From: Methylococcaceae bacterium UBA662
GTDB lineage: Bacteria > Pseudomonadota > Gammaproteobacteria > Methylococcales > Methylomonadaceae
Assembly: GCA_002299425.1 (NCBI GenBank)
Contig: DBNW01000009.1
Location: forward strand, 1-15,743
DNA length: 15,743 nucleotides
Direction: 5' to 3'
The translations under genes and the position numbers were made by a program. A model generated the notes under the pieces. The model saw nothing but the letters and a program-made list of their open reading frames with translations. It was not told where the DNA came from and ran no database searches. Positions 8,121 to 15,743 of this stretch are shown piece by piece. The stretch's first letter is position 1. Every line of letters starts with the position of its first letter.

Positions 8121-8126
8121 AGGCTC

Positions 8127-8978
8127 TTAATTCGCATTTAAGCCAAGTTTGACGTCTAATGCCGTTATCAACGCGGCATTGTTTATACGGTCAGCGCCAA
8201 AATGGTCTTCTGAAATGCTGAGCAAGACGTCATAAAGCGTTTGCGTTTCGACATCCAGAGCCAGCACCTCCTGACTGCGTGCGAGCCTTCGTTCAGGAAA
8301 ACTGCGATCCAGTTTTGCGCCGGTTAAATTTTCTATCTGATCTAACTTGTCGGCATCAAACAGGTGATCGTAACGGATGAAATAAACCGTCTCGTGATTT
8401 TGATAAAGGCGAAGCAGGCGCAGGTAAGCGAGCCGCCACACCGCGAAAGCATCCAATACACTAATGCGAAAATCACGCAGATAAGGCGCGGAACGACATT
8501 CTTTGAGAATACTTTCTACTGTTGCGGCTGGGTTGCGGAACACACATAGCACCAATGTATCGGGTGCCGCTTCCAGCCAGGCATTGGCAGTCAATGAAAA
8601 GCGGGGGTCCTTAAAACAAAAAGGTGAGGACGCTACTAACGCACGAATGGCCGAGCGAGTGTCTTGATCAGGGATAAAAGCCAGGCTCATGGGTAAACGA
8701 GCCAGCCATAATTGTCCAGGCCGATAGCCATCAAGCAGCCGCTGCGCTGCCTGTGGATATTCACGCACCACAGAAGAGGTGATGATCTGCTCGTTCAGGT
8801 CATTGATTTCTTTGTTTTCAAAAAAGCCTTTAGGATTGGCGCTGTTTGGCGGGTAGAGGTTATCGCCATGATAGTAATGGGTTTGGTCAAAAAGACCCGC
8901 AAGGCAACTGGTGCCGCACCTGCCAGAACCAACAATAATGACCGATTTGGTTTGATTTGATGTGGGCGTATTCACCAT
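8127..8978 (-). CDS. Sulfotransferase family protein (PAPS-dependent)
   Basis: The 283-residue protein has the P-loop-like 5'-phosphosulfate motif IIVGSGRCGTS (14-24), a KDPRFS segment (123-128) and a 3'-phosphate-binding motif of the form VFRNPAATVES (146-156), as in PAPS-dependent sulfotransferases. The motif spacing and NPKGFFEN (48-55) resemble bacterial sulfotransferases that act on glycans or other small acceptors. It would transfer sulfate from PAPS to a hydroxyl, probably on a sugar, in the cytoplasm. The ATG is preceded by AGGAAG. It follows the fusion gene by 25 bases and is the last gene of the operon. It is distinct from the sulfotransferase module of that fusion (GSGRCGTS versus GTYHKGGTVW), so the locus encodes two different sulfotransferase activities. 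Confidence 0.85.
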   Translation of the reverse strand: MVNTPTSNQTKSVIIVGSGRCGTSCLAGLFDQTHYYHGDNLYPPNSANPKGFFENKEINDLNEQIITSSVVREYPQAAQRLLDGYRPGQLWLARLPMSLAFIPDQDTRSAIRALVASSPFCFKDPRFSLTANAWLEAAPDTLVLCVFRNPAATVESILKECRSAPYLRDFRISVLDAFAVWRLAYLRLLRLYQNHETVYFIRYDHLFDADKLDQIENLTGAKLDRSFPERRLARSQEVLALDVETQTLYDVLLSISEDHFGADRINNAALITALDVKLGLNAN

Positions 8979-9003
8979 CTCTTCCTGATTTATGCAGGAA
9001 ATC

Positions 9004-11520
9004 TTATTTTTTAATTATCAAAATAGTTCCATTGTAAAAGCTCATGCTTTCTATTTTTTTAGCTAAAGCTACCTGCATAGGAGTAGGGGGGTTCGTGCTA
9101 TAAAAGGGATGATTTTCTCTTTTACCACAAACCAAATAAGCCAGTTTACTGAAATAAGAGTAGGCATCTTCGCCACAATCTGCATAGCCTTGTTCATCTA
9201 AGGGTGAAAAACTGGTATGGACATCCTCCATAATAAAAATGCCGCCTGCTTCAACGGTTGAAAACAATTTTTCAAACGCCAATATCTGGTGGGACCAATA
9301 ATGACTGGCATCGTCAATGATAATTTTATTTGAAGGGTACTTTTCCGCTAGGCTTGACAAAAAATCCAATGACCCAAGATCGCCAATTTCAACAGTAATT
9401 CGATCTGTTGCTACTGTTTTCGCATCGGGTCGAATATCGACTCCGACAATATGTGCATTGGGGAAATAATCTTTCCAAGTTAACAGTGATTTACCTTTAT
9501 TTTTTTCAGGGCCTACCCCTAGCTCAAGCAAGGTAAAACGTTGTTCTTTAAATTTGGCTAAATAAAATTCATAAAAACGCAAATAGTCATGCCCTTTTGT
9601 TGACTTATCTGTGTTGTAGTTAGAGCCTAAGTCGTCAAGGGTTGTTGCATTAAAAAACCGGGTGGCTTGCTTTAGTGTCATAGGAGGCGTAGTGGTTGGG
9701 GAAAGCCCTGGTGCAATCGGGGATAGATTATTTTGGCTTTCTGTGTCAAGTTTCTGTAGTTTTAATTCTAAGTCAGGGTCATGATAGGTTTCTTTTTTTA
9801 CCAATCCCTGATCAAAAAAAACTTGCCATACTTTTCCTAAATCTTGCAGTACATTTGGATTACCTTGATTTTCAAGCACGCCACTCTTTACAAAAAAAGA
9901 GTAATACTCCGCATTGAGTCCTTTAGCTTGTGCACACGTGATGTAATTTTGATTACTGTGTTTGGTGCGCCAAAAATGCAGCAATTTAGCAGTGCTGTTT
10001 TCCGTCAGTAATACAGTGTGAAACGCTGAACCGGTCATTCCGGCTATAACAGTGGCTTGTTCAAATAGAAGAATTTGTTCACCTAACGCAAGAGTTTCTG
10101 GGTGAATAATGGTAAAGCCTTCTGTTTCCAGTGCCGCTTCAAACTCTTTTTCACCCGCAATCACTCCCTTTTTTAGCAAAGAACGACTTAACCAAATTTT
10201 TTCCGCCGTCGGCTTCAACGCTGTTTTAACTTTAACCCGTTGCCCTATTTCAGCTAATGCTTGCGCTTGTTTTTGACTGCAATAATTGCGTATTTCAAAA
10301 CCGGCCTCTGGCACAATTAACTCGTCAAAGTAGGTTACTTCAGTAATAAAATGTAGGCGGTTAGTGTTGATTAGTGCTGCTGCTAATAACTCTTTTTGCC
10401 AATTTTTAAGATCAGAAAATGAATTAAGCGGTGTGCCAGCGATAGGGTCCAAGTGAAAATACACGTCTTCTTCGGGATAATCGTTTAAAGCCCACGCTCG
10501 CGCCAGCGTCTCCAGTAAAAAATGTCCATAATGATGTCGGATTATTCCGCAATAAACCCCTTTTCTTTCTTGCAAAGCCGCTGTTTTTAAATTTGGAAGA
10601 TAATTATTTTCTGGGCATTGTATTTGTCCATAATTTCGTTTTAACAACGATTTTGTATGAGGCTGGCCTTGGTCGTTATAGATACTCCCAATAAATTCAG
10701 TGGTATGCGGATACTCGCCAACAGATTCCCCCATTCTTTTTATTGGCGTGACCCAGGCTTTTTGAAGCACATCGCTGCCATTCTCTGACGAATTGTGCTC
10801 GTTATCTAAAATATTACTCAGATCAGGGAATCTGGCATTAAAAAAATCCAAGACTTCCTGGGTAAAAAAATCCCTCCATTGGTTGCTTTTCCCAGACCGC
10901 ACATGCGATGGATGCACTACTTTCCCAGAAAAAAGAGAGTTATTAAAAGCAATCTCAAGAGCAATTTCTAAATCAGTGCTATTTAAACCAAGGTGTGCAA
11001 ATGCGCGGGAAAATATTTCTAACTTGGAATCTTCTATCAACTTTTCATAGCGCAATTCAAAAAATCGGGGATCATTGTAATTCCAATTTTGCATATCACG
11101 GATTGTCCAACTGGCCGAATGACTCATCTCAAAAATAAATCGTGCTGAATCATCAGGCAAAGAATTAATTTTTTCTTTATAGGTCATGCCGTCAAATTTT
11201 TCTTGCTTAACATTTATCCAGGGTTCGTCGCGTTCATCACATTTCATATGAAAAAAGGTAGCGGAGACGATGATATCCCGAGGATCGCGAATAATATGCA
11301 CACCCCTCAGCAAGCGGTTAGGAAAGCGAGTTTCTAATGCGTTCATATCAATCCGTGAATGATCTTGAAAAAATACATCGGCTGAATCAGGTAAGTCTTC
11401 TTGCTCTCCTCTAAAAAATTGCCGACCTGTCCTTCTTGAAAATTCTTTAAAAATATTTAGAAACCAAACAGTCCCGCCCTTATGATAGGTGCCAACAATA
11501 ATTAAGGTGTCTTGACTCAT
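9004..11520 (-). CDS. Three-module fusion: sulfotransferase, GT61-like glycosyltransferase, MycE-like O-methyltransferase
   Basis: From the ATG at 11520 the protein has 838 residues. Module 1 (about 1-245) is a sulfotransferase with VGTYHKGGTVW (9-19) for the 5'-phosphosulfate site and RDPRDIIVSATF (78-89) for the 3'-phosphate site. Module 2 (about 275-510) resembles the GT61/DUF563 family: HYGHFLLETLARAW (330-343), a KIWLSR segment (441-446), EGFTIIHPE (467-475) and AGMTGSAFHTVLL (493-505). Module 3 (about 620-838) is a class I methyltransferase of the MycE type: NTDKSTKGHDY (636-646), LLELGVG (664-670), VGVDIRP (692-698), IIDDASH (734-740) and GGIFIMEDVHTSF (759-771). A proline/threonine-rich linker lies at about 595-617. 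This start was chosen over ATGs at 11535 and 11526 because GGAG lies 9 bases before it. The gene is much more AT-rich than the receptor gene. A product that glycosylates, sulfates and methylates one glycan is inferred. Confidence 0.85.
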   Translation of the reverse strand: MSQDTLIIVGTYHKGGTVWFLNIFKEFSRRTGRQFFRGEQEDLPDSADVFFQDHSRIDMNALETRFPNRLLRGVHIIRDPRDIIVSATFFHMKCDERDEPWINVKQEKFDGMTYKEKINSLPDDSARFIFEMSHSASWTIRDMQNWNYNDPRFFELRYEKLIEDSKLEIFSRAFAHLGLNSTDLEIALEIAFNNSLFSGKVVHPSHVRSGKSNQWRDFFTQEVLDFFNARFPDLSNILDNEHNSSENGSDVLQKAWVTPIKRMGESVGEYPHTTEFIGSIYNDQGQPHTKSLLKRNYGQIQCPENNYLPNLKTAALQERKGVYCGIIRHHYGHFLLETLARAWALNDYPEEDVYFHLDPIAGTPLNSFSDLKNWQKELLAAALINTNRLHFITEVTYFDELIVPEAGFEIRNYCSQKQAQALAEIGQRVKVKTALKPTAEKIWLSRSLLKKGVIAGEKEFEAALETEGFTIIHPETLALGEQILLFEQATVIAGMTGSAFHTVLLTENSTAKLLHFWRTKHSNQNYITCAQAKGLNAEYYSFFVKSGVLENQGNPNVLQDLGKVWQVFFDQGLVKKETYHDPDLELKLQKLDTESQNNLSPIAPGLSPTTTPPMTLKQATRFFNATTLDDLGSNYNTDKSTKGHDYLRFYEFYLAKFKEQRFTLLELGVGPEKNKGKSLLTWKDYFPNAHIVGVDIRPDAKTVATDRITVEIGDLGSLDFLSSLAEKYPSNKIIIDDASHYWSHQILAFEKLFSTVEAGGIFIMEDVHTSFSPLDEQGYADCGEDAYSYFSKLAYLVCGKRENHPFYSTNPPTPMQVALAKKIESMSFYNGTILIIKK

Positions 11521-11551
11521 ACTCATCGTCTCCATCGTATTAAAAATGCTA

Positions 11552-13849
11552 TCAAGTTAACGCATTCCCAACCGAAAATGCCTTCCAAATGCTATGCCAA
11601 CCGGCATCATGGCCATAACAGAGCTTGTCCCGTTGTTGGGCTGCATGGGTCAACGCTTCAAGATCATGCGCCAGGATTGAAATTCCTTGGATCAGTTCTG
11701 ACAATGTAGCAGGATTGGTTATTCCAGAAGAACCGGCTGGGCAATAACTGTCAAGTATCGGGATAGCAAGCCGGATTAGCGTCTCCCGGTAAGAAGCGAA
11801 TTCCGCAACCCCAGGACTTAAATCTATAACTGCGGAGGGAAGATCGCCTAATTTATGAAAACTGTTCATAATCGAATCAACAGAAACAAGGGTGCGGTGA
11901 TTGCTAGAAGCTAGAACAGCGTCTTTAGATGTCGGCGCAATAATTCGCGGATAACTCCATTCTGGACAGAGACTGGCGACGTAGTGGGCAACCGCTTCAG
12001 CCAGTTTGAATTGTTGAACAGTATCGGCGAGGATATCTATCCGATTTTGCTGCGGCTTGCCACCTACCTGCCAAGGTTTCCATCTCCAGAATGGCACGCA
12101 GGCGAACTTGATCCCCGGACTGTTAACGCAACGGGTAAGCTGGTCATGGCTATCCACTAATGTCAGATTATCAATCCCTAACGCCAATTGCGGTAAGGTA
12201 GCCATGGCATCGGGCTGATAAAGACGTAGGGAATCCAGACGCAGGTATACTTTGGTGTGGTGTATTGACGGCCTGTTTAAGTTCGCAAATTCATCGGAAA
12301 GACGCAACATCCATAGCGTTACGCGCGGATTTTCTGCTATCAGTTCAGCCAGTGTGGCGGTAAAGCTGGTCATCCCCACAGAGCGTGAAGCGTTGACACA
12401 AACCGGTGAGAGCGCAACTTTTCCGTATTCGGCGAGACCGTTGAAACATTCAAATAAGGTCGCCTGAGAGACAGGAAGAGGTTGGTCGAAATAAAAGATA
12501 ATCTGCCCCAGATGCCTTAGGTAATTGGCTGTTTGGGAAACGTGTTCACGATAGGGCGAATCGCCATTAAAAAACTCCCGGCCACAGGTTAGAACGATTT
12601 TCGGACGTGCTTTAATTTTCGTGGCAACCTGGTCAAAAGCGATGACCGCCTGAAGCTTTACTTTGTTGTAGGTATCCAGAGTGGCAAAGGTAAGGCTTTC
12701 CAGCAGTTCCGGTTGATAAGCCAGCTTGATACAGGCATCGGCCACATCGTTCATGGTTTTGCAGTGATGCCACGGATGATCGCTCGGAATGCCTTCAAGA
12801 GCATGGCCTATGGCAACAATCGGCATACCGCTAGCAAACGCTTCAATGGCCTTTATTTTCAATCCGGTACTGAAGGAGAGCGGTACGGTAACCAAGTCAA
12901 CGCTTGCATAGAAATCATCCACTGTCTCAACCCGCCCCATAAGGTCTATACCGGGCAATTCTGCAAACTCTGTCAAGGCACTACACATGCCCCCGGCAAA
13001 ACGAATCTTTATTGGTGCCAGTTGTTGTTTAAAGTACGGCAACACCTCGGTAACAAAAGCGCGGGCGTTATAGACATTAACCGAATTCATTGTGCCGATC
13101 ATGCCGATTACCAAATACCCTTCATCCTCAGGGCAGCGCCGGCGTAAAACGCGGCATTCTGGTTCAACATGCGGCATGGTGATGCATTCTGTCGGACTTA
13201 TGCGACGAAAAAATTCTGCTTCTTCATCCTTTATCGCCCACACCAGATCGGCTCTATTGAGGGCAATCGCTTCTTGATCCTGCGTCGTGTAAAAAAACTC
13301 ACAGGGAACCCCATTGCTTTCAAAGAGCTCCCGTCTGCCGGTGAATTTATCATGCGTATCAAGAATTTTCAGGGTGGATTTAGGCGCATAGTCAAAGGCT
13401 TTACTAAGATAGGCGTAATTAACAATGAAGGCATCAAAATGACTACGCTTGAAAAGCCACTGCAGATAATCGCCGATAGCGTGATCCCACCATTCATCAA
13501 TAGTGTGGTGCTGGTCGGCTGCCGCCGTGTGCAAGGGGCGTGTGGTAGGCAAAAGATGAAAGCTGTCCCACTGTTCGGCCATTTGCCGGGCAAGATCCAT
13601 TGGCACATAGTGGAACCACCATTCATGCGGGTAATGCACGAAATGAATGCGCGCTCCCCGCTGTTGCAGTTCGCGGCAAACAGCATAAATTCGTTTGCGG
13701 TTACCTTGGTCAACGGGAACAGTGGGGGTTGGTGACAAAACAAGAATATCGGTGCCCGTTAAGCGGGTGCTAGGCTGTGAAATACAGGAAGGGATGCTGG
13801 AATTCGCAGCATCTTTAGCCTTGGATGTTGAAAACAATCCTTTAGTCAT
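11552..13849 (-). CDS. GT4-family glycosyltransferase with an extra C-terminal half
   Basis: The 765-residue protein has a GT-B glycosyltransferase in its first 410 residues. It opens with ILVLSPTPTVPVDQGNRKR (35-53), the N-terminal acceptor-domain start, and has FDAFIVNYAYLS (138-149) and DTHDKF (164-169). The GT4 donor-site motif is STGLKIKAIEAFASGMPIVA (327-346), with the catalytic-type Glu at 336. Residues 417-765 start a new segment at PKIVLTCGREFF (416-427). They look like a second, divergent Rossmann-type half, ending with a GT-B-like tail (PATLSELIQGISILAHDLEAL, 713-733), but no second E-x7-E type donor motif is clear. It may be a degenerate second glycosyltransferase or an acceptor-recognition module. 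The ATG overlaps the end of the GT2 gene by 8 bases, with AGGAG 9 bases upstream, so translation is probably coupled. Retaining mechanism and sugar specificity are unknown. Confidence 0.85.
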   Translation of the reverse strand: MTKGLFSTSKAKDAANSSIPSCISQPSTRLTGTDILVLSPTPTVPVDQGNRKRIYAVCRELQQRGARIHFVHYPHEWWFHYVPMDLARQMAEQWDSFHLLPTTRPLHTAAADQHHTIDEWWDHAIGDYLQWLFKRSHFDAFIVNYAYLSKAFDYAPKSTLKILDTHDKFTGRRELFESNGVPCEFFYTTQDQEAIALNRADLVWAIKDEEAEFFRRISPTECITMPHVEPECRVLRRRCPEDEGYLVIGMIGTMNSVNVYNARAFVTEVLPYFKQQLAPIKIRFAGGMCSALTEFAELPGIDLMGRVETVDDFYASVDLVTVPLSFSTGLKIKAIEAFASGMPIVAIGHALEGIPSDHPWHHCKTMNDVADACIKLAYQPELLESLTFATLDTYNKVKLQAVIAFDQVATKIKARPKIVLTCGREFFNGDSPYREHVSQTANYLRHLGQIIFYFDQPLPVSQATLFECFNGLAEYGKVALSPVCVNASRSVGMTSFTATLAELIAENPRVTLWMLRLSDEFANLNRPSIHHTKVYLRLDSLRLYQPDAMATLPQLALGIDNLTLVDSHDQLTRCVNSPGIKFACVPFWRWKPWQVGGKPQQNRIDILADTVQQFKLAEAVAHYVASLCPEWSYPRIIAPTSKDAVLASSNHRTLVSVDSIMNSFHKLGDLPSAVIDLSPGVAEFASYRETLIRLAIPILDSYCPAGSSGITNPATLSELIQGISILAHDLEALTHAAQQRDKLCYGHDAGWHSIWKAFSVGNALT

Positions 13850-14795
13850 AGGCGATTACTCCTAGGCCCTCGAAGCCGCAGAGTACCGCTAAGGTAAATA
13901 CTTCCAGCGCTTTAAGCTGCTGTTGAAAGAGTTTCGGGCTGTCGGTATCCAGATAAAACCCCAGGACGGTACGTTTGGAGGGGGGAATCTGAAAAAAATA
14001 ATCTAATACTTGTTCCCATTCATCGGCTGCACGTTTTGTCGCTGCCTCCGGATCCATCGTAAAATCAGAGACAGCCTGCCAGGCAACGCGTTTGCGAAAC
14101 CATGTGCGCGTCAAGCGCTTACGCTCCACTAGGTGTTGGACTGAAGCTTCCGGAACATAAAGCGTGTTTAGCCCACGTTCACGAAAAAAGTTGAGCATGG
14201 CAATTTCTTCGTTGCTCAAAAGCGTACTGCCATTACCGATTCGGCCCAGTTTGCCATCAAAACCGCCAAATTCGAGTAAGGGCTTGGTACGAAAGGCAAT
14301 ATTAGTACCTGCCAGCCATTCGTTAGGCGCTGCCACACGCGTATTTCCGCCCCAATTGACCACGGACACAAAACCGAGATTCCAGTCATGCAGCCAAACC
14401 GGTCGAGGAATTTCCCAGAGTGGATCGACCCGCCCACCGGCCACGACTGCATCCTGATCAAACTGGTCGAAAGCTTGAACCAGTTTTTCCAGCCAATGAG
14501 GACTAGCAATGGCATCATCATCCATAAAAGCGATGAATTCAGTACCGCAATTGCGGGAGCCCACATTACGGGCATTGGAAAGCCCTGGTGTTGTTTCAAT
14601 CCGGTAATCGAGCAAAGGCGGCTCGTTATAGCGGCGGCCAAAAATTTCTGCCTGCTGATGATCGGGAGAGTTATCTACCACAATGATGCGATAGAGTTTT
14701 TTATCAAGTGATTGATTCTTAGCACTTTCAATAGCCTTAGGTAATACCTCGTAGCGGTTGTAGGTGCAGATGCAGAGCGTAATACGCGGATTCAT
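13842..14795 (-). CDS. GT2-family glycosyltransferase
   Basis: The 317-residue protein is a GT-A fold inverting glycosyltransferase of family 2. The N-terminus reads ITLCICTYNRYEVLPKAI (5-22). The nucleotide-binding VVDNSPD follows at 39-45, LSNARNVG at 72-79, and the metal-binding DxD site is FMDDDA (90-95). WLAGTNIAFRT (160-170) and the LLSNEEIAM segment (192-200) supply the acceptor/catalytic-base region. No membrane segments are evident, so it acts in the cytoplasm or peripherally. The start is preceded by AAGGAT at 6 bases. It follows the FRWTGP protein by 12 bases and overlaps the next gene by 8 bases (stop TAA inside ATGACTAAA), typical of a tight operon. Donor and acceptor cannot be told from the sequence. 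Confidence 0.92.
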   Translation of the reverse strand: MNPRITLCICTYNRYEVLPKAIESAKNQSLDKKLYRIIVVDNSPDHQQAEIFGRRYNEPPLLDYRIETTPGLSNARNVGSRNCGTEFIAFMDDDAIASPHWLEKLVQAFDQFDQDAVVAGGRVDPLWEIPRPVWLHDWNLGFVSVVNWGGNTRVAAPNEWLAGTNIAFRTKPLLEFGGFDGKLGRIGNGSTLLSNEEIAMLNFFRERGLNTLYVPEASVQHLVERKRLTRTWFRKRVAWQAVSDFTMDPEAATKRAADEWEQVLDYFFQIPPSKRTVLGFYLDTDSPKLFQQQLKALEVFTLAVLCGFEGLGVIAYD

Positions 14796-14807
14796 TGTGT
14801 ATCCTTA

Positions 14808-15554
14808 TTAGCCTTCGCTAGGTGAATGAACCGTGTCAGCAGGCTCGGCCACGTCATTCTCTTGATTGGTCAGCGTATCGCACATATCGAGGCATTCTTC
14901 AACCTCCTGCTCGGTAGCCGGATCAACGGTAAAATTATGGAACACAACGCCTAACAAAGGACTCGCGTCATCGGCAGGATTAGGCCTGAACATTTTAGCC
15001 ACCAAAAACTCCAGACGCGTGACACCCAAGGACTCCCTTGGCAGGAGTACGCCGCTGTATTCAATCAGCAAGCTTGTCACTTTCTTAACCAGCGGTATTT
15101 CTTTATTATCGGAAAAGCAGCGAATTCTGTTGCTAGGTGCTGTGCCCCATCTGGCCAGTCTGAGACTGAGCTTTAATGGCGTGGTGCGGCAAAGATGCAG
15201 GTCAAAAAAGAACGCATTTTCTGGACCTGTCCAACGAAACGGTAAGCCTTTGTCAGTGTACTCAATACCGTAAAACCCTTTATCGGGCTTGATCGGCATT
15301 GCCACATCAATTTTTATTTGCCTAAGACCTTCGTAGCGTGCTAGAGCTTCAGGCAACAGGATGTCGCGCATGGTCATATAAGCTTTTATGGAGGTTAAAT
15401 TCTTTATCAATTCGTCTTGGCTTAGCTTTTGTAGGGCCAGTTCTCTGACCAACGATTCAACAATGCTGTTTTCATCCAGACGCATTGTAATTTCATCGAC
15501 ATAGGCAGCTAGCTTTGTCGAATTCACTTCATTGTTAACTGATTTACTATTCAT
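14808..15554 (-). CDS. Uncharacterised FRWTGP-motif protein, first gene of glycan operon
   Basis: I do not recognise a named family. The 248-residue protein has no signal peptide or membrane segment. Residues 12-75 are helix-rich and charged. A central part (about 78-212) is beta-rich, with GFYGIEYTDKGLPFRWTGP (93-111) followed by alternating hydrophobic strands (FFFDLHL, LKLSLRL, LEFLVAKMF, LGVVFHNFTV). The last 35 residues are acidic and low in complexity. From memory, FY...E...FRWTGP segments occur as accessory domains in glycosyltransferase clusters, where they look like carbohydrate-binding beta-sandwiches; this is a family-level impression, not a match I can verify. It lies 12 bases upstream of the GT2 gene and leads the operon. 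The SD is weak (GAG about 4 bases before the ATG), and a TATAAA about 15 bases before the ATG could be a -10 box. Confidence 0.75.
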   Translation of the reverse strand: MNSKSVNNEVNSTKLAAYVDEITMRLDENSIVESLVRELALQKLSQDELIKNLTSIKAYMTMRDILLPEALARYEGLRQIKIDVAMPIKPDKGFYGIEYTDKGLPFRWTGPENAFFFDLHLCRTTPLKLSLRLARWGTAPSNRIRCFSDNKEIPLVKKVTSLLIEYSGVLLPRESLGVTRLEFLVAKMFRPNPADDASPLLGVVFHNFTVDPATEQEVEECLDMCDTLTNQENDVAEPADTVHSPSEG

Positions 15555-15639
15555 ATCACTCGGCTTTTATAAAAATGTGGAATTAACTTTAGCTTAAGTT
15601 GTCGAATCTCGCCAGTGCATAAACATTAGCTAACTCTAG

Positions 15640-15743
15640 TCAAAGCCCACGCGCCTTAGGCTGCAATGCGCTGTGACTTGTGGGCGGCGCCACAACTGCC
15701 GGCCGCTTGGCAGCGTCTGAATCAGCAAGCACCATGATTCGAG
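15640..15743 (-). other. Possible 3' end of a gene entering from the right
   Basis: A minus-strand frame is open from the window edge to a TGA at 15640-15642, encoding about 33 residues ending in ALQPKARGL. A second frame is also open to the edge and ends at a TAG at 15636-15638. Neither product is recognisable and the stretch is full of hairpins, so this may equally be noncoding. Confidence 0.15.
15645..15740. repeat. Three consecutive inverted repeats at right edge
   Basis: Three stem-loops follow each other. The first pairs GCCCAC plus GCGC (15645-15654) with GCGC (15668-15671) and GTGGGC (15680-15685), leaving an 8-base bulge. The second pairs CTGCC (15696-15700) with GGCAG (15709-15713). 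The third pairs GAATCA (15719-15724) with TGATTC (15735-15740). On the minus strand the first is followed only by TTT, so a terminator is a weak possibility. The 190-base stretch from 15555 to the end holds no complete gene. Confidence 0.4.

Noticed and set aside
11521..11535. Upstream ATGs (METM...) as the start of the fusion protein
   Set aside because: No ribosome-binding site precedes 11535, and GGAG is too close to the ATG at 11526. It is well placed for 11520, where the domain begins.

Overview
The window looks like chromosomal DNA of a Gram-negative bacterium, most likely a gammaproteobacterium. The support is a CRISPR repeat of the type I-E form, a TonB-dependent outer-membrane receptor (which needs an outer membrane), and proteobacterial-style GalU and ManC. 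I cannot name the genus from the sequence; a methanotroph-like (Methylococcales) background is only a guess. Every confident protein gene is on the minus strand. The one plus-strand coding trace is a decayed transposase.

Left part (1-1176): one type I-E CRISPR repeat sits at the very start. A Uma2-family (PD-(D/E)XK fold) gene follows, then an unassigned open frame, then a solitary CRISPR repeat copy with a decayed 3' end at about 1072-1100. This looks like the worn edge of a CRISPR locus; no cas genes are visible. Iron-uptake-like part (1177-5399): a TonB-dependent siderophore-type receptor is followed 4 bases later by a four-helix PepSY membrane protein, which forms a two-gene operon. Upstream is a roughly 410-base leader containing three adjacent predicted stem-loops.

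Nucleotide-sugar part (5400-7786): galU (UDP-glucose) and manC (GDP-mannose; GMP/PMI bifunctional type), with a good -10 box in front of manC. Between these and the next operon lies an IS5-type transposase remnant, internally deleted and frameshifted (7847-8120).

Glycan-decoration operon (8127-15554, reading right to left): a protein with an FRWTGP motif, a GT2 glycosyltransferase, a GT4 glycosyltransferase with an unexplained C-terminal half, a three-module protein fusing a sulfotransferase, a GT61-like glycosyltransferase and a MycE-like O-methyltransferase, and finally a free-standing sulfotransferase. Gaps are 12 bases, an 8-base overlap, 31 bases (counted to the preferred start) and 25 bases, so it is probably one transcript. 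The inferred product is a sulfated, O-methylated oligosaccharide or glycoconjugate, with precursors that GalU and ManC could supply. No flippase, polymerase or acceptor is in view, so the acceptor is unknown. The right edge (15555-15743) has no complete gene but three consecutive stem-loops.

The most notable object is the sulfotransferase-GT61-methyltransferase fusion, which is also clearly more AT-rich than the receptor gene and may have been acquired as a block.
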